Of a stretch of DNA of 64,000 nt, positions 46,256-59,422 are shown one piece after another. The stretch lies in NCBI GenBank assembly GCA_038373885.1, contig JAWZYV010000760.1, positions 648,034 through 712,033 of the forward strand, given 5' to 3'. Under the pieces are notes generated by a model that ran no database searches, was not told where the DNA came from, and saw nothing but the letters and a program-made list of their open reading frames with translations. A program made the translations under genes and the position numbers. Origin of the DNA: Cheiracanthium punctorium. Its lineage: Eukaryota; Arthropoda; Arachnida; Araneae; Cheiracanthiidae. Position 1 is the first letter of the stretch, and each line of letters starts with the position of its first letter.

Positions 46256-46880
46256 CATGAAGTAAGTCACGAAATCTAAAATTCATTTAGCAGCAGCTGA
46301 AAACACAATCTGAGAATTTCCAACAACTCTTCTAATAATTAATCAAATAACTCTTTTTTGGTTAACACTGTACCTTTGGCGTAGCTTTGAAACCTGCATG
46401 TAATTTTCGTGCTTTTCACCCTTTCAACGGGATTCGTGTCGCCGTGTTCTTTGGTAAGTTTTCACCCATTCATGCCTTCTATCACCATCTGAATAATTCG
46501 GCCGAATTTATGAGCAACCCGTATTGAAAAATACAGATAACTGTAGCATCGCGTACGAACGAAATAAAGGACTTGAAGTAAGTCACAAAATATAAAATTC
46601 ATTTCGCAGCTGAAAACACAGTCTTACAACAATTATTTTAATAATTAATCAAATATCTCTCTTTGTTGTGGTTAGCACTGTGCATTTTACGTTCCCGCGT
46701 GACTTTGAAACTTGCATGTGATTTTCGTGATTTTCACCCTTTGACGGGTCGCCATGCTCTGTGGTAAGTTTTAATGTCTGATACCTTCTATCCTTCTCTG
46801 AATACTTCGGCCGAATTTATGAGCAACCTGTATATAATAGTACAGATAATTGCAGCATCGCGTATGAAAATTATAATAAA
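46256..46880. repeat. Local tandem duplication of about 315 bp in copy 2
   Basis: 46256-46556 and 46573-46880 both match the single stretch 9845-10140 of copy 1. Shared landmarks are GAAGTAAGTCAC, AAACCTGCATGTAATTTTCGTG variants, TCGGCCGAATTTATGAGCAA and GCAGCATCGCGTA. Confidence 0.75.
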
Positions 46881-47322
46881 GGAATACACTGTAAGTGCTT
46901 CTATTGGTACTAAAGTGATTTGTGTAAAAACGCTTCTTACATGAATATGACCACACGACGGAAACTAGCAGAATTTAAACGCAAAATGCTTGTTAATTAA
47001 TGAGGCATTTCATTTCGGAAACTCTTCGGAAATTCAACATTCCTCGATTTAGAGTTCGCCTTGAATATTCAATTTCATGCAATACTTTCTACCCTTGACA
47101 GTACAATGGCCGAGTACTTAATTCTGAGCGCAGATTCGTGTTCGTAAAGTACTCACTGTTATCAAACCATCAATACCGAAATGATGAATCCTCTTAATAA
47201 TGAACCATTAAATTTCAATTTCATTTTATTTTAAAAATACATTAGTTTCACACTATTACCTTAAAACAACTGTCAACATTCTCGGGTAATCTTCGGAACG
47301 GATGGTTTCGTAATTTCTTACA

Positions 47323-47700
47323 CGCTGGAAAAAATTATTAAACCACTACGTTCGGATAAACATAAAGCCAAAACACTTTGTGGTCTTGGCATTACGTTAA
47401 TCCCCATATTGTGCTGTAGACTGTGCCAATTTGCTGTACAAAGTTCTCTTCGTTATATCATTTTGTCAGTGGATTTATAAGACAGAATGCTGTGTTATTT
47501 TACAGCACAACGTGTGGGTAAACATAACGCCAACACGTTGTGATTTAGATTGTACCAGTTGCCATACAATCATTGCGATAGGTTCTTCGTGATTGGCTTA
47601 TCAATATCATTACGTCACCATTGTGTGGATTTACAACACACAGTGCTGTATTATTGAACAGCAATATATGTGGCAAAATTGCTCGTATTTCTTTCAGTGC
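47323..47700. repeat. CACTG-type repeat, paralogous copy with fewer units
   Basis: Counterpart of 11302-11812; the first end has mutated to CGCTGG. Internal units were lost or never expanded. Confidence 0.5.
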
Positions 47701-47899
47701 AGTACTACCCTCAAATTAGGGTTAATCATAGCTGTACACATTTTATAGATGAAATTATTAATTGACTCACTTAAAGAAAATTAATTCAAGCGTTTTAAAT
47801 TAGATTACAGCTCATTTCACAAATAAACCAGATTGTGACAAGAGAGAAAGATGACACTTAAATACTTTTATTTAAATAAACTATTATATTTTAAAAAAA

Positions 47900-50800
47900 T
47901 TAACAGCTACGGTGGCTGGAGGCAGGTGGGAGAGAATACTAACGTGCTTTATGTATAGTGATATCTCAAGTCTTGTACAGAAATTAAAAGTTCACGGAGC
48001 CAAATTAGTGAAACAGACGTAAGTGAGGAAAATGATTGTCGAATAAAACACTAGGAACATTTCGCATTGCGTCTGTACTTAGAATATTATTAATAAAAAG
48101 TATTCATTATTTTGAAAACTCTACACTCCAAATAATAGGGAATGAAGGGAAAGGAATATTTAATGCTAAAAAGTTTGTTTTAGAGCTAATCGTGGGAAGA
48201 GGTGAGGGAGTTATTTTTAGGATATGTCCAGACATAGTGATGGGTTGTAACGGCAAAGAATTATTGTATCTCGCGTGAAATCCCTTGTATCACACGTGAA
48301 AATTCAAACTTACTTTCAACCGGAAGCAAACAACAAAACGGAAATATGAGAGTAAAATGGGTTTAAATTACTAAATTTAGATCACGGGTTGAAAATGACA
48401 ATTAATTCAAAATATGTATCTGTGTTTGTAGGCTTAAATTTTTATTGTATACAAGCCTGGCATTTGACTGTAGTTTTTTAAAATCTAGTACAGAGGTAAG
48501 AATTAAATATGCATGATTTCTTATCTAAATTAAAAAAATTTTGTACTCTACTAAATTAAAATTTTTTTGTAATTTTTTTCAAAACTTTAACCTCTGCAGG
48601 GCTTTCTGAATTTTTTTTTCTTACGCAGGCGTAGAGCAATTTGAAATTCTCACAGGGAAACAGTAATTATACTAAATATAATCAGCTGAGAAAAGCAGCC
48701 GCAGTTCATTTCGGGATATTATATGTATAATCTAAGCTGCATTGTAACTAAAACAATATTTATTAACGCAAATAGGTTTCTGATTATTTGTACTAATTGA
48801 ATCATTCTGAGTAATCATACAAGATATAAAAGAATAATTCCTCATCCTTAACTTATTCACTTTTAAATATTTGGTGATATTTCTGATTAAAAATGTATAG
48901 CTGGAGTAGAACACATATCGTGACACTATTTTTTTTCTATCTTCACAAGCTAATTTCGAGAAACAATTCTGAAAAAAATGTATAAATAAATTAATAAATA
49001 AAGTATTTTAATTCAGAAAAGTTCTCCATAAGAAGCTGACAAAAGAAGTTACAGAGATCCTCTGTTGAATAATAATAATAATAATAATAATCTTAAGTCT
49101 AGTCTTATGTATTATTTATTTATATTAAAAATATGGCTAAGATAATACTAAAATAACCATTTCGGCCCTGACGTCCTAATTTTACAACACAACTTTACAT
49201 TAGTCTATATTTTTTATTTTCAAGAATTTTAATGCAAAAACTTAGGACTCTACAAGTGATACATGCAAGAATAGCAGAATTTTATCATTTTTGCTCTGTA
49301 GATGACAGAAAATCTCCAGTACAGAAGACTATGAACGTGTCAAGCCATCTGAAGCCAAAAGTTAAATGCATCTTTTATAGATCTCAAAATATTATTATAT
49401 GTAATTCCTTGTATCTTAAAAAAATGGTATAAATTTGATTTTTCTGGCTAATTCAGTACTTTTAACTGAAAAATAATTAGATATTGCATTGTAATTGTGA
49501 ATCTAATATTTGTTCTACTAATAGGACATCAGGTCTCAAAACAATCATATGTATTTTTATACTTGTTCTATTAATTGTATAGGAAGCGTCTAATAGTATA
49601 AAACTTATGTTTTGTTTTAGGATAAAAGATTATTTTTTTAATAATGTGTTTTACGTAGAATTTGTCTATTTTAAGGTTTTTATTGAATAATTAACACCAT
49701 AGTTTGGTCTGCTTATTCCAAATTACCCACACTGAAATTCATTTTTATCATTTTGTGGGCAATATGCGAAGTAAACAAACAGTAAAAAGTTGTCGATGAA
49801 GGAGGCCGTTGAATGCTTAAATAATCAAGGGGATTCTTATACAGAAACTTGATGAATACCTGCCTTCAAATTCTACTGATGTAACTGCCTGACCTCATGT
49901 CAGATGAAGGGAAAGTACTATCTGGGAAGTAATATCTAATTAAAAGATACAACTACTGCAAAAGTTGTTAAAGAGAAAAGGAGACCTGTTCACCAATAAA
50001 AAGAAAGCCTTTTAATCATCTGACATTAGCTTTATACATAAATGGAATAAACATAAAAAAATTACACGGATTTATTAAATTTTACTTTGGCATTGCAGAA
50101 ACACTCTCATTTTCGAAGCACACGGCAGCCTCTATAAAACGTGGAAGGACATCAGGTAACAGCCCAATTTTATCACCATTGAAAGAAAATATTAAATCCA
50201 GATACTAGGACGTGCTAAGATGTGATGGGCTAAATTATGCTTCAAGGAGTCACGAGCAGCAGAGTCAAATTGGAAGGTTGCTAATACAAAACTACAGCAT
50301 TTTCTGAGAAGTGTGAAATATATTCATCTTTTCACGAAATTCTTCAATGCGAAATAACTGTAAAATTTACTTAATTTTTTTCCATATTTTGCTTAATTAA
50401 AGCCTTTTGTCTTGTTATTAGAAAACCTTTTAATTAATTTGGTAATTGGCTCCATGTTATAATATTTAATATTTATGATACTTACATGTGTTGCAGCATA
50501 TGTAACCACTTATTACGTTTTTATCTGATCTATTGAAAATTCAAGGACGAGTGGGTTAGTTAGAAATGCGGGGGGAAAATCTATGGAAAAATTTTATGGG
50601 AAAAGATTCCAAATTTCCCATATTGTTACAGACATTTTCAATTAGTAGCAATTTTTTCGTACAATTACCCATGTCTTTATATGATTTACATAAAATTCTA
50701 TATTTAAGTTCATCAAATGAAAGAATGGATAACTAACAAAATAAATTAATGACATTGTTAAGTCAATCTGTTTTTCTTTCTTTTTTTTGATATTGTATTT

Positions 50801-53420
50801 TCTTTAGTTTAATTTTCATAGATTTTTTATATATCATGCTATAACTTGTCATAAAATGCACGTGTCTGCATAATATCTTACTATGCTTAATTCAGTATTA
50901 ACATAAACTGTTCAGTTACATAGTCAATGACTTAAATTAACAGATAACTGACAAAGAGTCTAACAGATACTGATTCTTAAGTTAGACAATCGTTATTTCC
51001 ATTTAGCTGAGTAGCTCCATAAAATTCATTCGATTTGAAAATATCCATATTAATCATCAGTTTAATTAGACTATCGATTTTTACCAAATATTGGCATAGA
51101 ATTAAAAGTGGAGTAGCAACGATCCATAAATCTTTATGTGAAAGTATTCCATTCAATATTAATGGTAGTGGGAGGACGAACATTTATGAGTTATTAGTAA
51201 TTATTAGGATGTGCAATTTTGTATCTTCCGAAGAATTAACGATCATTTAAAATAATCTAATCTAATGATTAAAACTCAATGTTTGTCAGATTAGAATCGA
51301 AGTAAATAACTCAATTCCTATAAAAATTATGGAACTTATATTTTTATACGGTTCTTTTTTTTTATTGATATTGTATTTTCTTGAGTTTAATTTTCATAGA
51401 TTTTTTATATATTATGCTATAAATTGTCATAAAATGCACGCGTCTGCATAATATTTTACTATGCTTAATTCAGTATTAGCATGAACTGTTCAATTACAAT
51501 GAATTTAATTTACAGATAACTCACAAAGAGTCTAACAGATACTGCTTCTTAATTTAGACAATCATTATTTGCATTTAGCTGAGTAACTCAGTAAAATTCA
51601 TTCGATTTACAAATACCCATATTAATCATCACTTTAATTAGAATACAGAGTGTTACAATATATTGGCATAGAATTAAAAGTGGAATAGGAACGATCCATA
51701 AATCTTTATTTGGAAGTATTCCATTCAATATTAATGATTGTGGGAGGACGAACATTTATGAGTTATTAGTAATTATCACGATGTGTAATTTTGTATCTGC
51801 TGAAGAATTAACAATCATTTAAAATAATGCAATGTAATGATTAAAACTCAATGTTTATCAGATTATGCGAAACTTCTGTGAGAAAATAATTCGACACTAT
51901 GTATCATTAATTTGTTTAACAGTATATTTGTAATAATAACATATCAAAATGAATGTAATGACAAGTTTGCTTAGAATGGATATTGCTATTTGAAATATTT
52001 TAGTTTTATGATACTTTCTCTTTCAATTCTTATTTTATTACATATAATAATTTGTGAAAAACTAAAAATTACATACCTATTTAAATTTATTGTTTTTTAT
52101 GTGAATGTACTGTAGGTATCTCTGTATTCCATTTCAATGCACCCTAAGGTATGGATTGTTGAGGCTTAGATGTAATATTATACCTCGATGTTGTGAATAT
52201 TTCCGTGTATTCATTAAAAAAACTACTTTACGGTTTTATTAAATCACACATAATTAATATACATATACAGGGTATCCAGTGCTAACGGTGCCCAGTGGCT
52301 ATTTCCTAAACCGTTTGTCAGAGACATATGTCAGACACATATTTCGAGTTGCACAAATGCTTTAAATTGTATAATCTATTATATTAGATAGAATCGAAGT
52401 CAATAACTCAATTCCTATAAAAATTACGGAACTTATATTTTTATACGGTCCCCCGGTTCTCTCAGTCATATGTAGATTTTTTTTTTAAATCGTCCTTCTA
52501 AGACAGCAATTTACCGAGTTATAAAGCAGCAAATATTCTGACTTAAGTCACTTTTCCATGTTTAAAAATGTGCCGTTACGGTAAACCGTTTGGGGACCAT
52601 ATAAATTGTGAAATTTTAAATTATAGGTTTTAATTTCATTTTCTGGCATAAAGTCAGCTCTATAAAAATCTATCCGGGTCAGACTAACTAAATCGTATAT
52701 CAGTAGCATGCAGATGTGTAGCGCCGAATATATTACACTAAGTACTGGAAGAATTTCCTACGCGGGTGCATATTTATATTGCAGCCTAAGGAAGCTACTT
52801 TTGAGTAAATGTTCCGCTAACAACAATTTATAATATTATTTTAAATTTCTAAATTGCATATATTTGTAGTTTAAAATGTTTTATTTACTAATTAAGTGTT
52901 TAATGGAGTATTTTATTTCCTTGTTTTTCTTTATTTTAAGTTATTTAATACCAGTTTATTTAAAATTTAAAAATTCTATTTTCAGTATAAGTTCTATTTT
53001 TATGTTAATTTATTGGATAACATAGTTAAACGTAATCTTCTTTATTGCAATCTACATGCGTAAAATAGTTAATGAAATAGCTAATAAATATCATAAGGCT
53101 CAAAACCGTCTTCATTAATTTTTTTTTAATTCATTTTGTATACAACCCATATTTTGCGCTTGAAAAGTGCTTTCACTTCAAGCAGCTGTAACTCGGCGAA
53201 TTTTGGTCGTAGAAGGACGATTTATTTATTCATTTTTATGTGCTCGCAATCGTACAAAGAAAATTTTTCGAATTATAACTGGTAGGACCTGGAGACCGTA
53301 TAAAAGTTTAAATGTCGTAATTTTTATAGGAATATATATATTTATATATATTCCATGTATTCATTATATTCAATATTTCCGCGTATTCATTGGATAAGAT
53401 TTTACAGTTTTATTACATCT

Positions 53421-53423
<3 letters not shown>
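47900..53423. other. Intergenic block, copy 2
   Basis: Collinear with 13.76-18.28 kb. No gene seen. A stretch at 49141-49620 has no counterpart in copy 1 and is described as an insertion in the findings. Confidence 0.5.
50780..51880. repeat. Local tandem duplication of about 570 bp in copy 2
   Basis: 50780-51295 and 51355-51880 are two diverged copies of one stretch that is single at 16140-16690 in copy 1. The junction near 51296-51354 carries a piece also found at 52392-52448 (TCAATTCCTATAAAAATTA), a sign of unequal exchange or conversion. Confidence 0.7.

Positions 53424-53491
<68 letters not shown>
53423..53491. repeat. (TA)n microsatellite
   Basis: About 34 TA units at the site where copy 1 carries the Helentron at 18283-19830. 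Confidence 0.95.
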
Positions 53492-53494
<3 letters not shown>

Positions 53495-53975
53495 GTAATA
53501 TTATTTTTCTTTTCTTTTATTTTTTTTTTTATTTTAATATTTCCTGACTGAACAAATGGTGCTGTTTGGCTTAAAAGTCACAGAAAAAAAAATCCTAGTC
53601 CATTCACTGATATTCTTCAGGTTCCACACTGGGCACAAAGAAAGGGATGTTAACGTAAATAGTAAAAAAAATCAATTTTTTAAATTTAATTTTAATGTTT
53701 ACAATAACTTTATTTTCTGACTCAAAAACAATTTTAACTACTAAAAAGAAACAGTAAAACGTTGCCGTTAACAAAAAAAAAGAAAAAAAAGTCACTGACT
53801 TGCAATCGAGCATCATAAGCTTTGGGGTATATTTTGAATACATAGCTATTAAATATTTACATATTACTTCATTTTTAAAGATAATTAATATTTAGAAAGC
53901 ACACTAATACAGAAAAGGAAATGATACCAAATTTACCTTTCGAGTATTACTGACTAATAAAACACTTTCTTTTAA

Positions 53976-55558
53976 TCAGTCTTCAATTTTGGAATCCACA
54001 TGCCGGGCAAAATAATTAGCTTTGGTATCAAACTTTCGAAGTTCCTTTCGTGATTTGATTCCACAACAAATGTATCCATCTCTGGCTTCTGCTCCACATG
54101 TTACCAATGATGCTTGCGTTAGTAGTCTTACATACCTTTCTACTGCTTGAGAATGGCAAGGGAGCTTCTCTATTTCAAATTCTGAACCGTTTCTCGTCAT
54201 ACTTGCTACGTCTTCGTCATTCAGGTTCATGGTAGCTGGTGGTTCCAAAGGATTGTCCCAGTGAATCATCTGAAAATACTCCTGTGTTTCAAAATTTATA
54301 TATGGGAGATCCAATTGGGAGATTCCAGTCAGTTTTCTAGCTTTCAATATTCTTCTTAGGCCAAGTTCTCGAATATGCGATCATTCATCAAACAACATTG
54401 CCAACAGAATATTTTCAGAATGAGCAAAATAAGAGTTCCTCTGAATAGCTTCATGAATGATTGACTTAAAATCTTATGGCAAGAATGAACTTCTTTTCAT
54501 CATTCCGAGCTCCATGAATGTAGTCCCAAAAATTTTCTTTATTTCAAACCGGGATGGCACGTAAACTTTCATCACATATTCTGCTAGGAGTTTAAAGCAT
54601 TGGTTCGGCAGTTGACACGTACAGGCGCAGTATTCTGTTCTCTGCAGTGGGTCATCTTGAATGGGACATCCCTTCTGGACTTCTGTTTGCCAAATCTGGA
54701 TGGCACTGTCCCGAGCATACTGCCCTAGAAATATCGGAGAGGTACTTTTGGTCTGTACTGACGTCTTTTTTACCAATTTCAGGCAGAGCAACAGGAATGG
54801 AAACAAAATTTGTTACAGCAGGGGTTTCGTACGTTTCCAGAGATTTTCCTATTGTTCCAGAAAACTGGTGTGGCCCAGATGTTTTTTCGTCAATTTTATG
54901 GAAAAGGTGGCGAAGAGGTAGTTCATTAGTATGCAATAAGCATACAAACCAGTGAAATTTATGGCCAACAAAGATTTCAAGCCGTCTATGTCATTTTTCT
55001 TCCCAACGTTGACTTTCGTTCCAGCGCCCCCAACGGCAACGAGATCCGAAAGTGTAATCTCTTTCTGTGTAACGAAGTTGATGATGCTGCAAATAAGATC
55101 AGCACTAGAGCCTGAATTCGGAGTCACATGTCCTATGTTAACAGAACCAGGTTCTGACAGCATAACAATATGCTCTTCCACAGCTACTGTCATATATAAA
55201 GAGCTCCCCTTCTTGCATTATAGTTTCGTCCTTTGTTCCATCGAAGTATATGGCGTACAAAGGCTGTGTTACTTGTGTAGAATTAAGTTGTGATCGTATC
55301 TTTCATTATAATTTGTAATAACTGGCATTACTTCTTGGTGACAGGCAAGGAGGCGTTCTTCCAAATTCTTTCAACGCCCAAAGAAATAATTTCGATGATC
55401 TCTCTTACTGAAGGATACTTCTTGTTCCATTAAGCCTCCACAATGTATCATTTTTTGTGAATAAGAAATGCTTCATTTAACGTTGGTAAAACTGTCTCTT
55501 TCAATTGTACTGGAATTCCGAAAACACTGCAAAACGTTTCACTTCTAGTTGTGGTCAT
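53976..55558 (-). pseudogene. Degenerate copy of a repetitive arthropod ORF, function unknown
   Basis: Minus-strand coding remains start with an ATG at 55558 (MTTTRSETFCSVFGIPVQL) and continue through several frames: KKYPSVREIIEIISLGVE near 55.4 kb, LSDLVAVGGAGTKVNVG near 55.04 kb, HTNELPLRHLFHKIDEKTSGP near 54.9 kb, LSTDQKYL-type text near 54.72 kb, VMKVYVPSRFEIK near 54.55 kb, and a 123-codon C-terminal part with LPCHSQAVERYVRLLTQAS. At least four frameshifts or stops break it. Motifs such as HTNELPLRHLF and DGTSTDQKYL-like text recur in multicopy uncharacterised proteins of arthropods, probably from a transposon; this is from memory. It sits only in copy 2. Confidence 0.6.
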
Positions 55559-56258
55559 ATTTAAATTCAGAACTCCGTATTATTTTGTCAAATATAAATC
55601 AAAATTAATAAAACGTATCGCTTCAACAACATATCTTTGTATCACAAATTAGAAACAAGTGGTTGAACCAAAGACAATCGCAAAAACGAATCATTCTACA
55701 CAATAAAAGTAGTAGATTTTAGCCTTTTTCATGCACAAAAGTAATTCATTAATATTATTTTACAAATTATTTAATTATTTAGTAAAATATTAAATAAAAA
55801 AAATATTTTTTATATAAAAATCATTAAAAACTTGAAAAAAAGCCAATATAAATATTCACTTGGAACCTGAAGATGTCAACATTTTAAGCTGAAATTTGGA
55901 GACAATTGGTTTGAGATAGTTTGGCACCATATAATGACTCAGGCAATGTGAATTTCGTAAAAAAGTTTTATCGCTCCACCCTAATATACACAGTTCCTGT
56001 TTTCTTATCACTTCCTCCTTTGATCTTCTGTAATTATAAGCTAATAGGTCAGCCTGAGTTATTTATGCATGTACTAAAAATAAAATTGCCATCTTCAGCT
56101 GTTAGATTTTATTACGTTTTCTCTTTGCGAAGAATTGTTGATAAAGAAAAAGTAGTTGAGTCATTGTAAGACAGATTGACCGAGGTATTTCAGTTCGAAG
56201 TTTCCTTGAAAATCTATAAGGTACGCCCAAATAAGAACTTGATGTAAATAGCAAAGTA

Positions 56259-56758
56259 TTAGGTGTACCGGAAAGTATTGTCGTTTTTTTGTATGTCAAT
56301 GTTTTGCCTAGCCAAAACTACAGAAGCTTATAATACGAAATTTGCCAGGTCGTGAGTTTTATAATATAGGCGCTAGAAAACAAAGCATTTTCCAAAATTT
56401 GTAACTCATGAGGGATAGAGAGCCAAAACGTTCTTTTCAGATATCCTGTGTGATCTCAAAGAAGAAAAGAGGTATCCATAAAATTCTTGCCTTAAAATAC
56501 AATGCTCACGAATACCTGAAAATAGATTTCAGAACATTTCAAATAGAACACTCCAAGGAGGGTAGACGTGAAAAAATGGGGAGGGTGGCCATTTTTCTCT
56601 GAGAGGTAACAAAAAAAAATATATTATCTATAGAATTCTCGCTTTGACATTATGAGTCCTGTGCTTAGGCACAGCTTGTTTGTTAATTCAATAATTGATG
56701 AAAATTTATTTGTTTGAATATTATGTAAAGCAACGACATTTTTTTCCGGTACACCTAA
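56259..56758 (+). mobile_element. mariner-type MITE, copy B
   Basis: Ends TTAGGTGTACCGGAAAGTA and TTTCCGGTACACCTAA, with TA on each side (56257-56258 and 56759-56760). Copy 1 has the empty site at 20125 (AAAGTACATAAA), so TA is a true target duplication. 500 bp; inverted relative to copy A at 12843-13342. Confidence 0.9.
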
Positions 56759-57708
56759 TACATAAATTTGTACCTAACTTCAAAAAAATTAACCAACATG
56801 ATGAAATCCTCATCGGCGCCTCAAATAAGGGTACATGTATAACATGATTTAATCATGAGTAATTTAGAAACAGTTCTCTGCAATCTAAGTAATGAAGGTC
56901 CATAAGAACTAAATACATACTTAAGGCTTTATATTGTTGCATAGAACGTAATTATTTTTAAGCGTTCAAATATTATTTTATTTTAGATTTTTTACCTCAG
57001 CTTCTCAAATATTGCATACGGTATGCGATATCATCCGCTAAACTAAATAATGATGTATATGCAGCTTATCCCTTTACAGAAAGGAACCGACTTTTTTTTT
57101 CTTTCTGCTAGACCCATAAAATTTTGTCTTGGTCCCCATTCTTTCTCATGATACTTCAGCCTCCACTCCCTTGCAATTGGGTATGTTTTTTTTTTCCCCC
57201 TTCATAGCTTTTATTGTGCATTTCCTCGGCGGCGGGATGATCCCTTCTTTTTCTTTCTTTCTTGCATCCCCATACTACACAGCTATTTCAAAAGTTTACA
57301 TTCCAGGGAAGCTGTAAACGTCGTCGGCAATATGTGTAAATTTGTTGCAGATGGAACTAGTCAGCACTTCTAAGTAAAGGTCCGAATTTACTGTGATATA
57401 GATTTGCAGCTGTTATATTTTATTACATGGCGCGGAAAATTTCATTCTGAGTAAATTCAAATTGCGTAATTATCATTCTGAAAGACCAAGTAAATGCATT
57501 ACAAGTTATTTGAGTTTTAAAGAAGAGGACATGGTATGGCTTTGATTACAGAAAATATACGCAGACTACACTAATACTAGAAATTTTAGGGGGGGGGGCA
57601 TTATAGGTTTACCTTTATCAGTTCAAAACTTTCGTAAAATCCGTTTATTATATAAATGTGAATCGTGTTATTTTTTGTTCTAAATAATAATAGTAATAAA
57701 AGCACTTA

Positions 57709-58961
57709 CAAGGAGAGGGCACGACCTGGGAATCATCATTCGAATGCAATTTTGGTACAAATCTAGCTCGTAAGACGTATAATCACAGATGCAAATTTTA
57801 GGAATCAACTTACAAGAGTTCTCAAGAAATCACGCTCGAAACGTTTGAAAATCAGTGTATGCAGCTTAAATATATTTTTGATGCGAAATGACGCAAGCCT
57901 CAATGGCATAGAGCAGCGATTCTCAACCTTTTAACGTCGCGTCCTCCAAAGAAAGGCTAACTTACGGTGGCGCCCCCCCTCATATTTTTCAGCTTGCATT
58001 TAGTTTATTAATATTTAACAAAGAACATTTAGTCGATTTTTCTAATAATTAAGGTTATCAGTAAAGTTTGAATGAACATTTTAAGCTAAAATTGATAGAT
58101 TTTTGAGTAAAAAATGAGAATAAATAAGATGATTTTTAAAAAAATATGCATCAATACTTGCCCTTTGGTTTTTCTCGCACCCCCCCCCCTGCAAACGCTC
58201 TGCGCCCCCTTGGGGAGCACGCCTCACAGGTTGAGAAACGCAAGCGTAGAGTGTAAACGTGTTGACTTACGGTACTCGTGTTTCTGGGTTCGATCACAAC
58301 TGTCTCTGAAATTATTTGGATGTGTCTGTTTTTCATTTTAATGTTCAATTTAATTAAATAATAAAATAAAATTTATTTTAACATCACAGAGTGCGTAGTT
58401 GAATGCATTTGAAATTATTTACTGTCCTTGGAGGGGTCAATTTTAGATATGTTTTCATGACCCAAGTATATGTTGCTTGATAAAGTATTCTCTAGAATTA
58501 AATTGTTTATTTTTATTATTTTATGCTTATTAAATTGCCATGCTAATTGGAAATACCATACAGAAAAAAAAACATTTTATTAATAATTTATTTCAAATTG
58601 ATTTAATAGAGAAAGCTGTGATGTTAAAATTAATTTTATTTTATTATTTAGTTAAATTGGACATTAAAAAGAAAAAGAAAGAAATATTCAAAATAATTTC
58701 GCACATAGCTGGGATCAAACCCACAAAGACGAGTACCATTAAAAAGCGGGCTTACAATCCACGCCATTGATGTTTGCTTCACACCGCATCAAAAAAGTCT
58801 TTAAGCTGCATATGCTGATTTTCGAATGTTTGGAGCGTGATTTCTTGAGAACTTTTGTATGTTGCGTCCTAAAATTTGCATCAGTGATTGTACGCCTTAT
58901 GAGCGATACTTGTACCAAAATTCATTCAAATCGGTGATTCCAAGGTCGCGCCCTCTCCTTG
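57709..58961. mobile_element. Foldback element with about 200-bp arms
   Basis: Arms near 57709-57905 and 58764-58961 are inverted copies; the ends read CAAGGAGAGGGC and GCCCTCTCCTTG. Toward the centre the arms continue into tRNA-like SINE segments in opposite orientation. A hAT MITE splits the left SINE segment. In copy 1 only the right half (21089-21911) survives. Confidence 0.6.
57914..58243. mobile_element. hAT-type MITE
   Basis: Starts CAGCGATTCTCAACC and ends GGTTGAGAAACGCAA. The flanks GCATAGAG and GCGTAGAG are an 8-bp duplication with one change. 330 bp; the counterpart in copy 1 has lost its left end. Confidence 0.7.
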
Positions 58962-59422
58962 TTAGTCGAAAAACTTACCACAGATCCAAGAGTTCATTTC
59001 CCACTTATTTTGCATTATTTTATTATTTGGTTGCATTGATTTTCTAAATTAATAAATAGGCCTTATATTTAAATTATTTTGAAACTTTGTTTAAAAAAAG
59101 TTACATAAATACAAATCTATAATGTGAAAATGTACTATGACATGTACAGTGCATTCTTTAACTAATAAACTGATAACTGCACATATGTTGTGGCATCACA
59201 AAAGTCTCGCTTTAGCAACCATCACACTGCATCACACTTGACATGAATATACTGCAGAACCACATTGTGAATGCACCACATGCGGGTAATTGAACGTAGT
59301 ATCATTGTGAATTCACAGTCACTAAGTTGCACCATTTGACAATTTTGTGATTTCATATGACCATTTTGTGACTTCATTTTGCCGTCGCAAGAGATCGGCA
59401 ATCGTCGGCCGTCGAAAATATA

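Noticed and set aside
54647..55293. Plus-strand ORFs of 86-113 codons
   Set aside because: Antisense shadows of the minus-strand pseudogene at 53976-55558.
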